Positions 33,945-41,930 are shown, counted from the first letter of the stretch. The stretch: 41,930 nucleotides of DNA from Gammaproteobacteria bacterium (GCA_028293725.1 JAQGOE010000094.1:1-41930); one strand, 5' to 3'. Notes: generated by a model not told the origin, from the letters alone. Numbers and translations are program-made.

Positions 33945-34979
33945 ATGCGCATTCTGGCAATTGAATCCTCATGCGACGAGAGTGCTGCGGCCATCCTGGA
34001 CGCCGGCAGGGGTCTGCTCGCCCATGAAATTTTCAGTCAAATCGAGCTTCACAGGGTCTATGGAGGCGTGGTGCCGGAGCTGGCCTCCCGCGACCACGTC
34101 CGCCGGCTGCTTCCCCTGGTGAGGAGCGTCATGGCCAAGGCGGAGACCACGTCAGGAGAGCTCGACGGCGTGGCTTATACCGCGGGTCCGGGGCTGATTG
34201 GTGCCTTGCTGACGGGCGCATCCCTGGCCCGCAGTCTTGCCTATGCCTGGAAAGTCCCTGCACTGGGTGTCCACCACCTGGAAGGTCACCTGCTGGCGCC
34301 GCTACTCGAGCCCGAGCCGCCCCCCTTTCCCCATGTTGCGCTGCTGGTCTCCGGCGGTCACACGATGCTCATTGAGGTCCGCGAGATTGGCCGCTATCGC
34401 CTGCTGGGCGAGACCCGGGACGACGCGGCCGGCGAGGCCTTCGACAAGACCGCCAAACTCCTGGGCCTGCCTTATCCGGGCGGTCCCGAGCTCGCACGTC
34501 TCGCCGCCCGGGGCACTCCCGGCACCTTCACTTTTCCACGTCCCATGCTCGATCGCCCGGGTCTCGAGTTCAGCTTTTCGGGCCTCAAAACGGCCGTGGT
34601 GCATGCTATTCGCGGTCGCGAGATGACGGACGCAATGCGGGCGGACGTCGCCGAGGGAGTTCAGCTCGCGATAGTGGAAACGCTCACCGCGAAGGCTTTG
34701 CGCGCGCTCGAGGAGACAGGGCTCGACACACTGGTCGTCTCGGGAGGTGTCAGTGCCAACCGCAGTTTGCGCACGCGCCTCGCCGAAGCCGCGCGCCGCC
34801 AGGGTGCGCGCGTGTACTATCCGCGCATCGAGTTTTGTACTGACAATGCGGCAATGATTGCGGTTGCCGGTCTCGCCCGGTTGCAGGCCGGCCAACACGA
34901 CAGCCTCGCCATTCAGGCGCGGGCGCGCTGGCCCCTGGAATCCCTGCAGCCGCTGACTCCCGCACCCCACGATTCGTAG
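33945..34979 (+). CDS. tsaD: tRNA N6-threonylcarbamoyladenosine transferase TsaD
   Basis: 344 residues. The motif HHLEGH gives metal ligands H111 and H115; the ATP-binding ASKHA features are present: [11 protein letters not shown] at the start, [23 protein letters not shown], then [11 protein letters not shown] and the metal-binding D in CTDNAAM. The enzyme transfers the threonylcarbamoyl group to A37 of tRNAs that read ANN codons, together with TsaB and TsaE. It is divergent from rpsU and is followed by folB; plsY, which often stands nearby in gammaproteobacteria, is absent here. Confidence 0.97.
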   Translation: MRILAIESSCDESAAAILDAGRGLLAHEIFSQIELHRVYGGVVPELASRDHVRRLLPLVRSVMAKAETTSGELDGVAYTAGPGLIGALLTGASLARSLAYAWKVPALGVHHLEGHLLAPLLEPEPPPFPHVALLVSGGHTMLIEVREIGRYRLLGETRDDAAGEAFDKTAKLLGLPYPGGPELARLAARGTPGTFTFPRPMLDRPGLEFSFSGLKTAVVHAIRGREMTDAMRADVAEGVQLAIVETLTAKALRALEETGLDTLVVSGGVSANRSLRTRLAEAARRQGARVYYPRIEFCTDNAAMIAVAGLARLQAGQHDSLAIQARARWPLESLQPLTPAPHDS

Positions 34980-35022
34980 TCATTCGCGCCGGTGGCCTGT
35001 TCCGGCGTTACCAGGAGCTCAC

Positions 35023-35421
35023 TTGACTCTGTATTCCGGCGATCGAATTTTTCTGCGCGGCCTCACGGCCGAATGCGTCATCGGCTTCATCGACTGGGAG
35101 CGCCGGGTGAAGCAGACAGTGGTCGTCGATCTCGAGCTGCCCGTAGACTGCCGGCAAGCCGCGGTGAGCGATGATGTCACGGACACGGTCGACTATAAGA
35201 AGGTGTCGAAACGCGTGCTCGCCTTCATCGAGGCCTCCGAGTTCAAACTCGTCGAGACCCTGGCGCAACGCCTGGCAATGCTCATTCTCGAAGAATTCAC
35301 CATTGAGTGGATCCGGCTGTCGATCAACAAGCCCGGCGCCATCCGCAACTCGCGCGATGTTGGAGTCTCCATCGAGCGCAGCCGCGCCGATCTGTCCGCC
35401 ACGGCCGCCAACAGGGCCTAG
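35023..35421 (+). CDS. folB: dihydroneopterin aldolase FolB
   Basis: 132 residues from a TTG start; AGGAG at 35013-35017 with a 5-base spacer supports it. The FolB pattern is clear: YSGDRIFLRGLTAECVIGFIDWERR at the start, VVVDLELPVDCRQAA, DDVTDTVDYKKVSKRV, FKLVETLAQRLAMLIL with the catalytic Glu, and WIRLSINKPGAIRNSRDVGVSIER near the end. The enzyme makes 6-hydroxymethyl-dihydropterin for folate. It precedes folK by 6 bp. Confidence 0.94.
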   Translation: MTLYSGDRIFLRGLTAECVIGFIDWERRVKQTVVVDLELPVDCRQAAVSDDVTDTVDYKKVSKRVLAFIEASEFKLVETLAQRLAMLILEEFTIEWIRLSINKPGAIRNSRDVGVSIERSRADLSATAANRA

Positions 35422-35427
35422 AGCCTA

Positions 35428-35958
35428 ATGCCCGCCGTCTACGTCGCAGTCGGCAGCAACGTCGAGCCCGAACGCCATCTCGCTCTGGCGACGCAGTTGC
35501 TGCGAGGGGAGTTTCCGGACGTTCGATTTTCCCCTTGGTACCGCAATCGCGCCGTGGGTTTCGAGGGAGCGGATTTCATCAATCTGGTCGCGGGGTTTAC
35601 CACTGCGCTGTCGATCGGAGACGTTCTCTCCCGGCTACATGCTATCGAGATCGCCTGTGGCCGTCCGCGCGAGGCTCCTCGTTGGGCGCCGCGCTCGATG
35701 GACCTGGATGTGCTGCTCTACGGCGACCTGATTCTCGACGAGCCTCGATTGAAGTTGCCTCGGCCGGACCTGCTGAAGCGCGCTTTCATGTTGGGACCGC
35801 TCGCGGCCCTGGCGCCGGAGCTCATGCATCCCACGGAGAAGGTGACGATAGGCGAGCTATGGCAGCGTTTTGATCGGTCCGCTCATGAGCTCGTCGAAAT
35901 CGAGCCCTCTACCAACCTACACTCCGGCCTCCATCGATCGCCAGGATCTGGCCCGTGA
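35428..35958 (+). CDS. folK: 2-amino-4-hydroxy-6-hydroxymethyldihydropteridine pyrophosphokinase FolK
   Basis: 176 residues. VYVAVGSNVEPERHLALA and the HPPK signature RWAPRSMDLDVLLYGD (two Asp bind Mg-ATP) are present, followed by LPRPDLLKRAFMLGPL and the C-terminal domain. It makes the pyrophosphorylated pterin that dihydropteroate synthase uses. It is one operon with folB (6-bp gap). The last 50 bp overlap the 3' end of the convergent pteridine reductase gene; the extra C-terminal residues after IGELWQRF are not conserved in the family. Confidence 0.94.
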   Translation: MPAVYVAVGSNVEPERHLALATQLLRGEFPDVRFSPWYRNRAVGFEGADFINLVAGFTTALSIGDVLSRLHAIEIACGRPREAPRWAPRSMDLDVLLYGDLILDEPRLKLPRPDLLKRAFMLGPLAALAPELMHPTEKVTIGELWQRFDRSAHELVEIEPSTNLHSGLHRSPGSGP

Positions 35959-36706
35959 CGTATGGAGCTTCGGCGGCGAAGAACAGTGCGGCGCGTGCCA
36001 CATCCGAGGCCGTTCCGGCTCGTTTGAGCGCCGTGCGGTCGATGATTTCCGCCTGCAGTGCCTTGTCGAGGCCATCCTCCGGCCACAGGACCGGCCCGGG
36101 TGCGATGGCGTTCACGCGCACGTGCGGTCCCAACTCACGAGCGAGTGACTTCGTCAGCATGATGAGCCCGGCCTTGGCGACGCTATATACCGGGTGGCGG
36201 CGCAGGGGCCGCATACCGTGAATGTCGGCGAGATTGAGTATGAGTCCCTGGTTGGCATGCAGCGCCGGCGCCGCGGCTTGCGACAGGAACAGCGGCGCCT
36301 TGAGGTTGGTTCCGATGAGGTCGTCCCAGTCGATTTCGCTGATGTCGCCGACCGGTGTCGGATAGAACGACGAGGCGTTGTTGACCAGAATGTCGAGTCC
36401 ACCGAAAGCTTGGCTTGCTGCGGTGGCGAGCGCCGGAAGTTTGTCGATCTCGAGAAGATCGCCGCTGACCACCGCCGCGGAGCCCGGGCGGACAGCGTTC
36501 AACTCCCGAGCGAGTTCCGCGGCATCCTCCGACGAGCTTCGGTAGTGGAGCACGGTGTTCGCGCCGGCCGCATGCAATGTGCGGGCGATAGCCGCGCCCA
36601 CGCGCCGGGCCGCGCCCGTGATGAATGCGGTCTTCCCCGCCAGGCGCTTGTCCGATTGTGCAAGATGAGCGTCGCCGCTTTGAGACTCGAGTTGATCGTT
36701 TGGCAT
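35909..36706 (-). CDS. PTR1-type pteridine reductase, short-chain dehydrogenase
   Basis: 265 residues. The nucleotide-binding TGAARRVG (T30-G37) is the TGXXXRXG type of pteridine reductases, and the catalytic triad is D161-Y174-K178: an Asp replaces the usual Ser, exactly 13 residues before Tyr, as in Leishmania PTR1. NNASSFYPTP and IDGGRSVGW at the end are typical. It should reduce dihydrobiopterin or dihydrofolate with NADPH (FolM-like role), which fits its position next to folB and folK. Its 3' end overlaps folK by 50 bp; its start lies only 11 bp from the divergent methyltransferase gene. Confidence 0.9.
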   Translation of the reverse strand: MPNDQLESQSGDAHLAQSDKRLAGKTAFITGAARRVGAAIARTLHAAGANTVLHYRSSSEDAAELARELNAVRPGSAAVVSGDLLEIDKLPALATAASQAFGGLDILVNNASSFYPTPVGDISEIDWDDLIGTNLKAPLFLSQAAAPALHANQGLILNLADIHGMRPLRRHPVYSVAKAGLIMLTKSLARELGPHVRVNAIAPGPVLWPEDGLDKALQAEIIDRTALKRAGTASDVARAALFFAAEAPYVTGQILAIDGGRSVGW

Positions 36707-36717
36707 AGCTCGCGATT

Positions 36718-37896
36718 ATGACCTCATCTGTGCCGCGCTCAATCCTCCCACCGCTGTCGGCAGATGAGCAACAGCATTCTGCGGCTGTCGCTGCCCGGCT
36801 GCGCGAGGCGGTCGTGGCGGCCGGCGGGTGGCTGTCGTTCGAGCAGTTCATGGAGCTGGCTCTCTATGCCCCGGGACTGGGTTACTACAGTGCCGGAAGT
36901 ACCAAGATCGGCTCCGGCGGTGACTTCGTCACCGCGCCGGAGATTTCGGACTTGTTCAGTCGTTGTGTCGCGAGCCAGTGCGCGCAGGTGTTGTCGGTCA
37001 CGGGCGGCGAGATTCTGGAGCTCGGCGCGGGAACGGGTCGTATGGCGCTCGCCGTGCTCGAGTCGCTCGCTGCGGCGGGGGTGGTGCCGGACCGGTACTC
37101 CATACTCGAAGTGAGCGCCGACCTCGCCGAGCGCCAACGAGCGCGCCTGAGCTCGCTACCGCCGTCATTGCGCGAGCGGGTGGTTTGGCTCCAGCGGCTT
37201 CCCGAGCGTCCGTGTCGCGGGGTCATACTGGCGAACGAAGTGTTGGATGCGTTGCCGTGTCAGCGGTTTGTGGTTGATGCGGTCGTCCACGAGTTAGGTG
37301 TCTCACTCGAGGGCGATTCGTTCATCGAGCGCGCGGCCATCCCGGATGCCGCCCTGACTAGTGCTCTTGAAAACCTACTGCGGGAGCTGCCACAGCCGCT
37401 GCCGTCGGGCTACACGTCAGAGGTTTGCCTCAAACTCGAGCCCTGGATCGCCAGTGTCGGTGAATGCCTCGAGCGCGGGTTGATCCTGTTGTTCGACTAC
37501 GGGCTGCCTCGTTCGCACTACTATCACCCACAACGGGTCGACGGCACGCTGCGCTGTCACTTCAAACAGCTGGCCCACGACAATCCCTACATCAATGTCG
37601 GCGTGCAGGACATCACCGCCTGGGTCGACTTTACGCGCGTGGCCGAAGCGGGGGTCGCCGCGGGTCTCGACGTAACCGGCTTCTGTACGCAGGCCGCTTT
37701 TCTCCTGGCGACCGGGATCGAGAGCCTCGTGGCGGGGGCGGTCGGTGTCGTGGAGGAAGCGCGCCTCGCGGGCGAGGCACGACGATTGCTCATGCCTGGC
37801 GAAATGGGCGAGGCGTTCAAGGCAATCGCGCTCACCCGTGACTACGACGCCGCGCTGAGCGGCTTTGCTCTTCAAGATCTGCGCCACTCGTTGTGA
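36718..37896 (+). CDS. MidA/NDUFAF7-family SAM-dependent methyltransferase
   Basis: 392 residues. GWLSFEQFMELALYAPGLGYYS near the start, GDFVTAPEISDLFSRCVA, motif I ILELGAGTGRMALAVL, ANEVLDALPCQRFV and LLFDYGLPRSHYYHPQR with DGTLRCHFKQLAHDNPY are the complete signature of the family. The human and Dictyostelium members methylate an Arg of a complex I subunit; in bacteria the target is unproved. It is divergent from the pteridine reductase gene (11 bp between starts) and followed by uppP after 55 bp. Confidence 0.92.
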   Translation: MTSSVPRSILPPLSADEQQHSAAVAARLREAVVAAGGWLSFEQFMELALYAPGLGYYSAGSTKIGSGGDFVTAPEISDLFSRCVASQCAQVLSVTGGEILELGAGTGRMALAVLESLAAAGVVPDRYSILEVSADLAERQRARLSSLPPSLRERVVWLQRLPERPCRGVILANEVLDALPCQRFVVDAVVHELGVSLEGDSFIERAAIPDAALTSALENLLRELPQPLPSGYTSEVCLKLEPWIASVGECLERGLILLFDYGLPRSHYYHPQRVDGTLRCHFKQLAHDNPYINVGVQDITAWVDFTRVAEAGVAAGLDVTGFCTQAAFLLATGIESLVAGAVGVVEEARLAGEARRLLMPGEMGEAFKAIALTRDYDAALSGFALQDLRHSL

Positions 37897-37951
37897 CGCA
37901 CGCGATACCATAACCAGCGCCCGGAAGGGCAACGCCTTAAGAGAGTAGCAA

Positions 37952-38749
37952 GTGGCCGACACAATCAATACGATCACCCTCGGTATCATCGAGGGCATTA
38001 CCGAATTTCTGCCCGTCTCCAGCACCGGGCACCTGCTGGTCGCGGAGCAGTGGCTCGGCTCCCGCTCGGAGTTGTTCAATGTCGCCATCCAGGCGGGTGC
38101 CATTCTCGCGATCGTGCTGATTTACTGGCGTCGGCTGGTGGCACTGTTGACGCGCTTCGACCAGCCGGAGAATCGCGACTACCTGTTCAAGCTCACCACG
38201 GCGTTTCTCATTACGGCCATCCTCGGGTTCGCGGTGACCAAGGCCGGCTTCAAGCTGCCGGAAAAGGTGCTGCCTATTGCGATAGCCGAACTCATCGGCG
38301 GCATCCTGATCCTGGTCATCGAAGCCTACGTGGCCAAAAAACCGCCGCTCGCCACGGTGACCTGGCAGGTCGCCATCTGGGTGGGGCTGTGTCAGATTCT
38401 CGCGGGCGTTTTCCCTGGAACCTCACGCTCCGCGGCGACGATTTTCGCCGCCATGCTGGCGGGCCTCACCCTGCGCCCCGCAGCGACGGAGTTCGCTTTC
38501 CTGGTCGGCATTCCCACCATGTTCGCAGCGACCGCGTATGAATTTCTGAAGACGCGCCACGCTGGCGAGGGCCCCGAGGATTGGAACGCCTTGGCTATCG
38601 GCTTCGTCGTTTCCGGTATCGTCGCCTTCATCGCGGTGAAGTGGCTGTTGCGTTACGTGCAGTCCCATCGTTTCACGCTGTTCGCGTGGTATCGCATCGT
38701 GTTGGGTGTCGTGCTGATGGGGCTGGCGACGGCGGGGATCGTGAGCTGA
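37952..38749 (+). CDS. uppP: undecaprenyl-diphosphatase UppP (BacA)
   Basis: 265 residues, GTG start with GAGAG upstream. Motif 1 is EGITEFLPVSSTGHL (E14, E18, S24, H27) and motif 2 GVFPGTSRSAATI, the two catalytic segments of the family; about eight membrane spans. It removes a phosphate from undecaprenyl diphosphate to recycle the lipid carrier for peptidoglycan and surface glycans; bacitracin resistance at high level is a known effect. It also supports glycan export in the accessory region indirectly. Confidence 0.96.
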   Translation: MADTINTITLGIIEGITEFLPVSSTGHLLVAEQWLGSRSELFNVAIQAGAILAIVLIYWRRLVALLTRFDQPENRDYLFKLTTAFLITAILGFAVTKAGFKLPEKVLPIAIAELIGGILILVIEAYVAKKPPLATVTWQVAIWVGLCQILAGVFPGTSRSAATIFAAMLAGLTLRPAATEFAFLVGIPTMFAATAYEFLKTRHAGEGPEDWNALAIGFVVSGIVAFIAVKWLLRYVQSHRFTLFAWYRIVLGVVLMGLATAGIVS

Positions 38750-38757
38750 AACGAACA

Positions 38758-38773
38758 CGGCGGTTCGCCGCCG
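38758..38773. terminator. hairpin with TTCG loop between convergent uppP and XRE genes
   Basis: CGGCGG (38758-38763), loop TTCG, CCGCCG (38768-38773). A stable UUCG tetraloop but no T run on either strand, so it is a weak terminator candidate. Confidence 0.4.
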
Positions 38774-38780
38774 GGCGCCG

Positions 38781-39005
38781 CTAATCCCCGTACTGAAACA
38801 CGTCTTCCAGCGGGACTCCAAAAACGCGTGCGATCTTGAAAGCGGCTTCCAGCGACGGCGAGTAGCGGCTCTGTTCGATTGCGATAATGGTCTGCCGCGT
38901 GAGCCCGACGCGGCCGCCGAGGTCCTCCTGCGTCATTTCACCGTGATGAAAGCGCAGAGTGCGGATGTTGTTACGAATCCGCGTCTGTTGAGCGGCCTTG
39001 CTCAC
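38781..39005 (-). CDS. small XRE-family transcriptional regulator
   Basis: 74 residues from GTG 39005, which overlaps the stop of the membrane protein gene as GTGA. The protein is a single helix-turn-helix domain: RIRNNIRTLRF, MTQEDLGGRVGLTRQTIIAIEQ, YSPSLEAAFKIARVFGVPLEDVF. Such small XRE proteins are usually autoregulators of two-gene operons with a membrane protein, as here. The palindromes at 39434-39490 are the probable operators. A longer upstream reading frame on this strand is noise inside the membrane gene. Confidence 0.92.
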   Translation of the reverse strand: MSKAAQQTRIRNNIRTLRFHHGEMTQEDLGGRVGLTRQTIIAIEQSRYSPSLEAAFKIARVFGVPLEDVFQYGD

Positions 39006-39403
39006 AAGCCGAACCGGTAATAGTAGAGCTGCGAGGCCAGGCGGACGATCTCGGCCAGGGCGAAGGCCGCGAGGATTGCGTAGCACAGCAGGCCGTAAGG
39101 TGTTTGAATCACGGCCAGCATGAGAATGCCCCAGACGCCGACTCCGATCGCCAGATAGCCATTGCGGCTGCCGCGTAGTCGTACACCAAGATCTCGCTCG
39201 TCCTGCTTTTCGGGCCGCCGATACGCGGCGATCGCGATGTGCGAGACGACGCTGATGATGATCATCCAGATCGTGATGCCGATCAGCACGCCGAGCACTG
39301 CTCCCTGCGTAGGCGGCTGCCGCCAATGGCGCACGGCGAAGAAACCGTAGACCGCGATTATCGCGGCGATCTGGGTCACGACACTTTTTTCACGAAAAGT
39401 CAT
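39002..39403 (-). CDS. four-span membrane protein, partner of the XRE regulator
   Basis: 133 residues from the ATG at 39401-39403, preceded by the strong ribosome binding site AGGGAGGA; an ATG 15 bases upstream has none. Four membrane spans (VVTQIAAIIAVYGFF, GVLIGITIWMIIISVVSHI, NGYLAIGVGVWGILMLAV, LLCYAILAAFALAEIV), with a charged loop RRPEKQDERDLGVRLRGSR in the middle. I recognise no family; the gene pair with a small XRE regulator is widespread. Function is unknown. Confidence 0.85.
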   Translation of the reverse strand: MTFREKSVVTQIAAIIAVYGFFAVRHWRQPPTQGAVLGVLIGITIWMIIISVVSHIAIAAYRRPEKQDERDLGVRLRGSRNGYLAIGVGVWGILMLAVIQTPYGLLCYAILAAFALAEIVRLASQLYYYRFGL

Positions 39404-39433
39404 AGCGTCCTCCCTCATGGCATGTCGAAGATA

Positions 39434-39455
39434 CTTTACATTAGGTAATGTAAAG
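39434..39455. promoter_or_regulatory. operator palindrome 1 upstream of the membrane protein/XRE operon
   Basis: CTTTACATT-AGGT-AATGTAAAG is a perfect 9-4-9 inverted repeat, 31 bp upstream of the membrane protein start. Likely binding site of the XRE protein, overlapping the operon promoter. Confidence 0.7.
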
Positions 39456-39468
39456 CGGACATGGAGGT

Positions 39469-39490
39469 GATGTCAAATATTTTTGACATC
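39469..39490. promoter_or_regulatory. operator palindrome 2 near the sensor kinase gene
   Basis: GATGTCAAA-TATT-TTTGACATC is a second perfect 9-4-9 inverted repeat, starting 35 bp after palindrome 1. Its half-site (TTTGACATC) resembles that of palindrome 1 (TTTACATT). It covers the TTG at 39483, one reason not to start the kinase there. Confidence 0.65.
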
Positions 39491-39536
39491 GAAGTCGCGG
39501 GCGGCTCGACGGAACATTGAGGTGTACCTCGCGTTG

Positions 39537-41828
39537 ATGAAATTCGGTGCGGGGCAAACGCATCTAACAACGTTTCGGGATCTCAGGGGGCTCCCACTGA
39601 ATTCGCAGGGCACTGCCGGTCCGCTCGGCTTTCTCAACGGCGGCGGCGACATGGGTCGCTCGATGCGCGACTACGACTGGACCCGGACCCCGCTGGGCGC
39701 GCCGGCGTTGTGGTCACAATCTCTCAAAACCCTCGTTGAGCTGATGCTCGCCTCCACGCAGCCCATGTTCATGGGATGGGGCGCGGACATGACCTGGCTC
39801 TATAACGATGCGTTCGTGCCGATTCTGGGACGAAAGCATCCGGCTGCGCTCGGTGTGCCGGCACTCGAGGTGTGGGCCGAAGCCAAGGAGTCCCTGGCGC
39901 CGATGTTCGCGCGGGTATTCGCGGGCGAGGCGGTGCATCGCGACGACATTGAATTGATGCTCGACCGCCGTGGCCGCCTGGAGGAGGCGCATTTTGCCTT
40001 CTCTTACACACCCGCCCGCAATGAGGGCGGTGTCGTAGCGGGTCTCTTTGGTGTTTGTATCGAAACCACGGAGCGCGTGCTCGCCGAGCGCGGGCTGCTG
40101 GCAGCCACCGAGCGGCAGCGGAAATTATTCGAGCAAGCGCCGGGTTTCATCACCGTGATGCACGGCCCCGAGCATGTGTTCGAATTCGCGAACCACGCCT
40201 ATAACCGCCTGGTGGGAAATCGGGAGCTGCTCGGGAAATCGATCCGGGAGGCGTTTCCGGAGTTGGTCGGACAGGGCTTTTTCGAGCTCCTCGACCGGGT
40301 CTACGCCACGGGCGAGCGTTACGCCGCGCACCAGGTGTCGGTTCGGCTGGGGGTTGCGGGCACTGAGCCGGTTGAGCGTTTCCTCGATTTCATTTATGAG
40401 CCTATAGCGGACGAGGCCGGGCACATCACCGGGATCTTCGTTGAGGGGCACGACGTCACTGAAGTTCACTTCGCGCAGGAAGCACTGCGCATTCGTGAGC
40501 GCCGCCAGGCTCTCATGATCCAACTCAACGATCGCCTGCGGAACCTGGAAGACGAGGGTGACCTCTCGTACGCCGTTGGCGAATTTCTAGGTAACGCGTT
40601 GGGAGTGGACCGGGCGGGCTACGGAACCGTCGATCCCATGGCGAAAACGATTACCGTCGTTCGGGACTGGAACGCGCCTGGAGTTCGCAGCCTCGCCGGC
40701 ACCTTGCGCTTCCTCGACTACGGCTCTTACATCGAGGATCTCGTCCGGGGCGAGACCGTTGTGTTTCATGATGCGCGGAACGATCCACGGACTATGGCGA
40801 CCGCCGACGCCCTAACGGCGATCACGGCGCGCGCGGCCGTCAACATGCCCATCACCGAGCATGGCGTGTTGGTTGCGATCCTCTATCTGAATCACGGCTC
40901 CGCGCGGCAATGGCTGGACGAGGATCTGCTGCTATTGCGGGACGTCGCGGAGCGTGCACGAACCGTCATCGAGCGGCGACGAGCCGAGCAGGGGCTGCAA
41001 GAGCTCGCGGCTTCTCTCGAGCAACAGGTCGCCGAGAGAACCGCGGAACGGGACCGGGTATGGCGGAATTCGCGCGACCTGTTGGTCGTGGTTGGTGGGG
41101 ACGGTATCTTTCGGGCGATCAACCCGGCATGGAAGACAATCCTGGGTCACGCGCCGGCCGACGTTGTTGGACGCAATTTTCGTGACTTCGTCTGGCCCGA
41201 GGATACGGAGCTCACCCAGGGCGCTCTGCAGCAGGCGGTCTCGAGTGTCAACCTCACGAACTTCGAAAATCGCTACCGCCATGTCGACGGGACACCGCGC
41301 TGGATCTCCTGGCGCACCTCTGTGGAGGGTGAGCTGGTTTATGCCTATGGCCGTGATATTACGGCGGAGAAGAAGGCACGCGACGAGCTCGCCCGCGCCC
41401 AGGAGGCGTTGCGCCAGTCGCAGAAGATGGAAGCCGTCGGCCAACTCACGGGCGGGCTGGCTCACGACTTCAACAACCTTCTGGCCGGCATCAGCGGCAG
41501 CCTCGAAGTCATCGAGGCTCTGTTGGTTCAGGGTCGGCTCGGCAATATCGAGCGCTATATCAAGATGGCGCAGGGCTCGACTCGCCGCGCCGCCTCCCTG
41601 ACACAGCGCTTACTCGCTTTTTCCCGGCGGCAGACGCTCGATCCGCGGCCGACCGACATGAATCGCCTCGTGGGAGGTATGGAAGAGCTCATCCGCCGCA
41701 CTGTCGGGCCTGATGTCGAGCTGGAGGTGGTGGGCGCCGGCGGACTTTGGCTCACCCGCGTCGACTCTTCGCAGCTCGAGAATGCTCTCCTCAACCCGAC
41801 GCCGCGCGCGTTTCGCGTCCGGAGTTGA
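39537..41828 (+). CDS. hybrid sensor histidine kinase with PAS and GAF domains, truncated by a break in the catalytic domain
   Basis: 763 residues from ATG 39537; the frame is open to TTG 39483, but that codon lies in an operator palindrome. Domains in order: a PAS-like part with the DYDWTRTPLGAPALWSQSL opening typical of this kinase family, a second PAS domain (FEQAPGFITVM), a GAF domain (residues about 330-490, ALGVDRAGYGTV), a coiled coil, a third PAS domain (NSRDLLVVVGGDGIF) and a HisKA domain with H643 in GGLAHDFNNLL. After SSQLENALLN, the first half of the N-box, the sequence changes abruptly to PTPRAFRVRS and a stop. The ATP-binding HATPase domain is therefore missing and the protein could not autophosphorylate. 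The DNA continues in another frame into a receiver-domain end (41798-41930). A deletion or assembly collapse is the simplest explanation. Confidence 0.85.
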   Translation: MKFGAGQTHLTTFRDLRGLPLNSQGTAGPLGFLNGGGDMGRSMRDYDWTRTPLGAPALWSQSLKTLVELMLASTQPMFMGWGADMTWLYNDAFVPILGRKHPAALGVPALEVWAEAKESLAPMFARVFAGEAVHRDDIELMLDRRGRLEEAHFAFSYTPARNEGGVVAGLFGVCIETTERVLAERGLLAATERQRKLFEQAPGFITVMHGPEHVFEFANHAYNRLVGNRELLGKSIREAFPELVGQGFFELLDRVYATGERYAAHQVSVRLGVAGTEPVERFLDFIYEPIADEAGHITGIFVEGHDVTEVHFAQEALRIRERRQALMIQLNDRLRNLEDEGDLSYAVGEFLGNALGVDRAGYGTVDPMAKTITVVRDWNAPGVRSLAGTLRFLDYGSYIEDLVRGETVVFHDARNDPRTMATADALTAITARAAVNMPITEHGVLVAILYLNHGSARQWLDEDLLLLRDVAERARTVIERRRAEQGLQELAASLEQQVAERTAERDRVWRNSRDLLVVVGGDGIFRAINPAWKTILGHAPADVVGRNFRDFVWPEDTELTQGALQQAVSSVNLTNFENRYRHVDGTPRWISWRTSVEGELVYAYGRDITAEKKARDELARAQEALRQSQKMEAVGQLTGGLAHDFNNLLAGISGSLEVIEALLVQGRLGNIERYIKMAQGSTRRAASLTQRLLAFSRRQTLDPRPTDMNRLVGGMEELIRRTVGPDVELEVVGAGGLWLTRVDSSQLENALLNPTPRAFRVRS

Positions 41829-41930
41829 AAGTGCTCTTCATCACCGGATATGCGGAGAACGCCGCTGTCGGCAACGGTCATCTCGAGCCCGGCATGGCGA
41901 TTCTCACCAAGCCCTTCGTGATGGCGGACC
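41798..41930 (+). pseudogene. receiver-domain C-terminal fragment of the hybrid kinase, out of frame, continues beyond the window
   Basis: In the frame of 41798 the text reads DAARVSRPELKVLFITGYAE, NAAVGNGHLEPGMAILTKPF and so on, the last part of a response-regulator receiver domain as found at the C-terminus of hybrid PAS kinases (the K of TKPF is the conserved Lys). The phosphoacceptor Asp part of the receiver and the whole HATPase domain are missing between 41790 and here; by family lengths around 600 bp. The preceding frame belongs to the kinase gene, so the two pieces were one gene before a deletion and frame change. Confidence 0.7.

Overview
The window reads as a high-GC chromosome segment of a gammaproteobacterium. 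The right half carries the macromolecular-synthesis operon (rpsU, yqeY, dnaG, rpoD on the minus strand) with tsaD, folB, folK and uppP beside it, an order typical of Gammaproteobacteria. RpoD has the beta/gammaproteobacterial type of region 1.1. My guess at the family is Steroidobacteraceae/Nevskiales, but that is inference only. No tRNA, rRNA, CRISPR array or insertion sequence was recognised.

Layout. (1) 1-17591: an accessory biosynthetic region. A plus-strand run holds a radical SAM enzyme cut by the window edge, a 2OG-Fe(II)-oxygenase-like protein, a GT87-like membrane glycosyltransferase, an ABC exporter and a CXXCH lipoprotein. Next come a lone methyltransferase (minus) and a plus-strand pair: an unusual Gfo/Idh/MocA + D-2-hydroxyacid dehydrogenase fusion and an HPr-kinase-related P-loop protein. 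A compact six-gene minus-strand operon closes the region: B12-type radical SAM, PF14907-like nucleotidyltransferase, methyltransferase, flavin-reductase-like protein, second B12-type radical SAM, and a surface-carbohydrate/GT-B-like protein. The mix of radical SAM enzymes, HprK-related kinase, nucleotidyltransferase, methyltransferases and exporter suggests a modified and exported product (glycan, glycolipid or peptide). I found no precursor peptide, PqqD-like chaperone or asparagine-synthetase-like gene. This is the best candidate for an undescribed system, and it continues to the left of the window.

(2) 17592-19863: an intergenic region with five helically phased CGGGAAC repeats, then a two-gene operon of a monoheme-type lipoprotein and a beta-barrel porin that itself carries a CXXCH motif, a possible outer-membrane electron-transfer pair. 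(3) 19883-28452: mixed catabolic and hypothetical genes: a SLATT-like membrane protein, a GFA protein, a secreted alpha-amino acid ester hydrolase, a PNPOx-like protein divergent from a MocR regulator, an HD-domain protein, a START-like protein and two small conserved proteins. (4) 28505-38749: housekeeping genes, including a folate/pterin group (folB, folK, PTR1-type reductase). RpoD has an A/K/P-rich N-terminal extension of about 109 residues. (5) 38781-41930: a small XRE regulator with a membrane protein, preceded by two 9-4-9 palindromes, and a multi-PAS/GAF hybrid sensor kinase. The kinase frame breaks inside the N-box and the sequence jumps, in another frame, to the C-terminal part of a receiver domain: an internal deletion or an assembly error.
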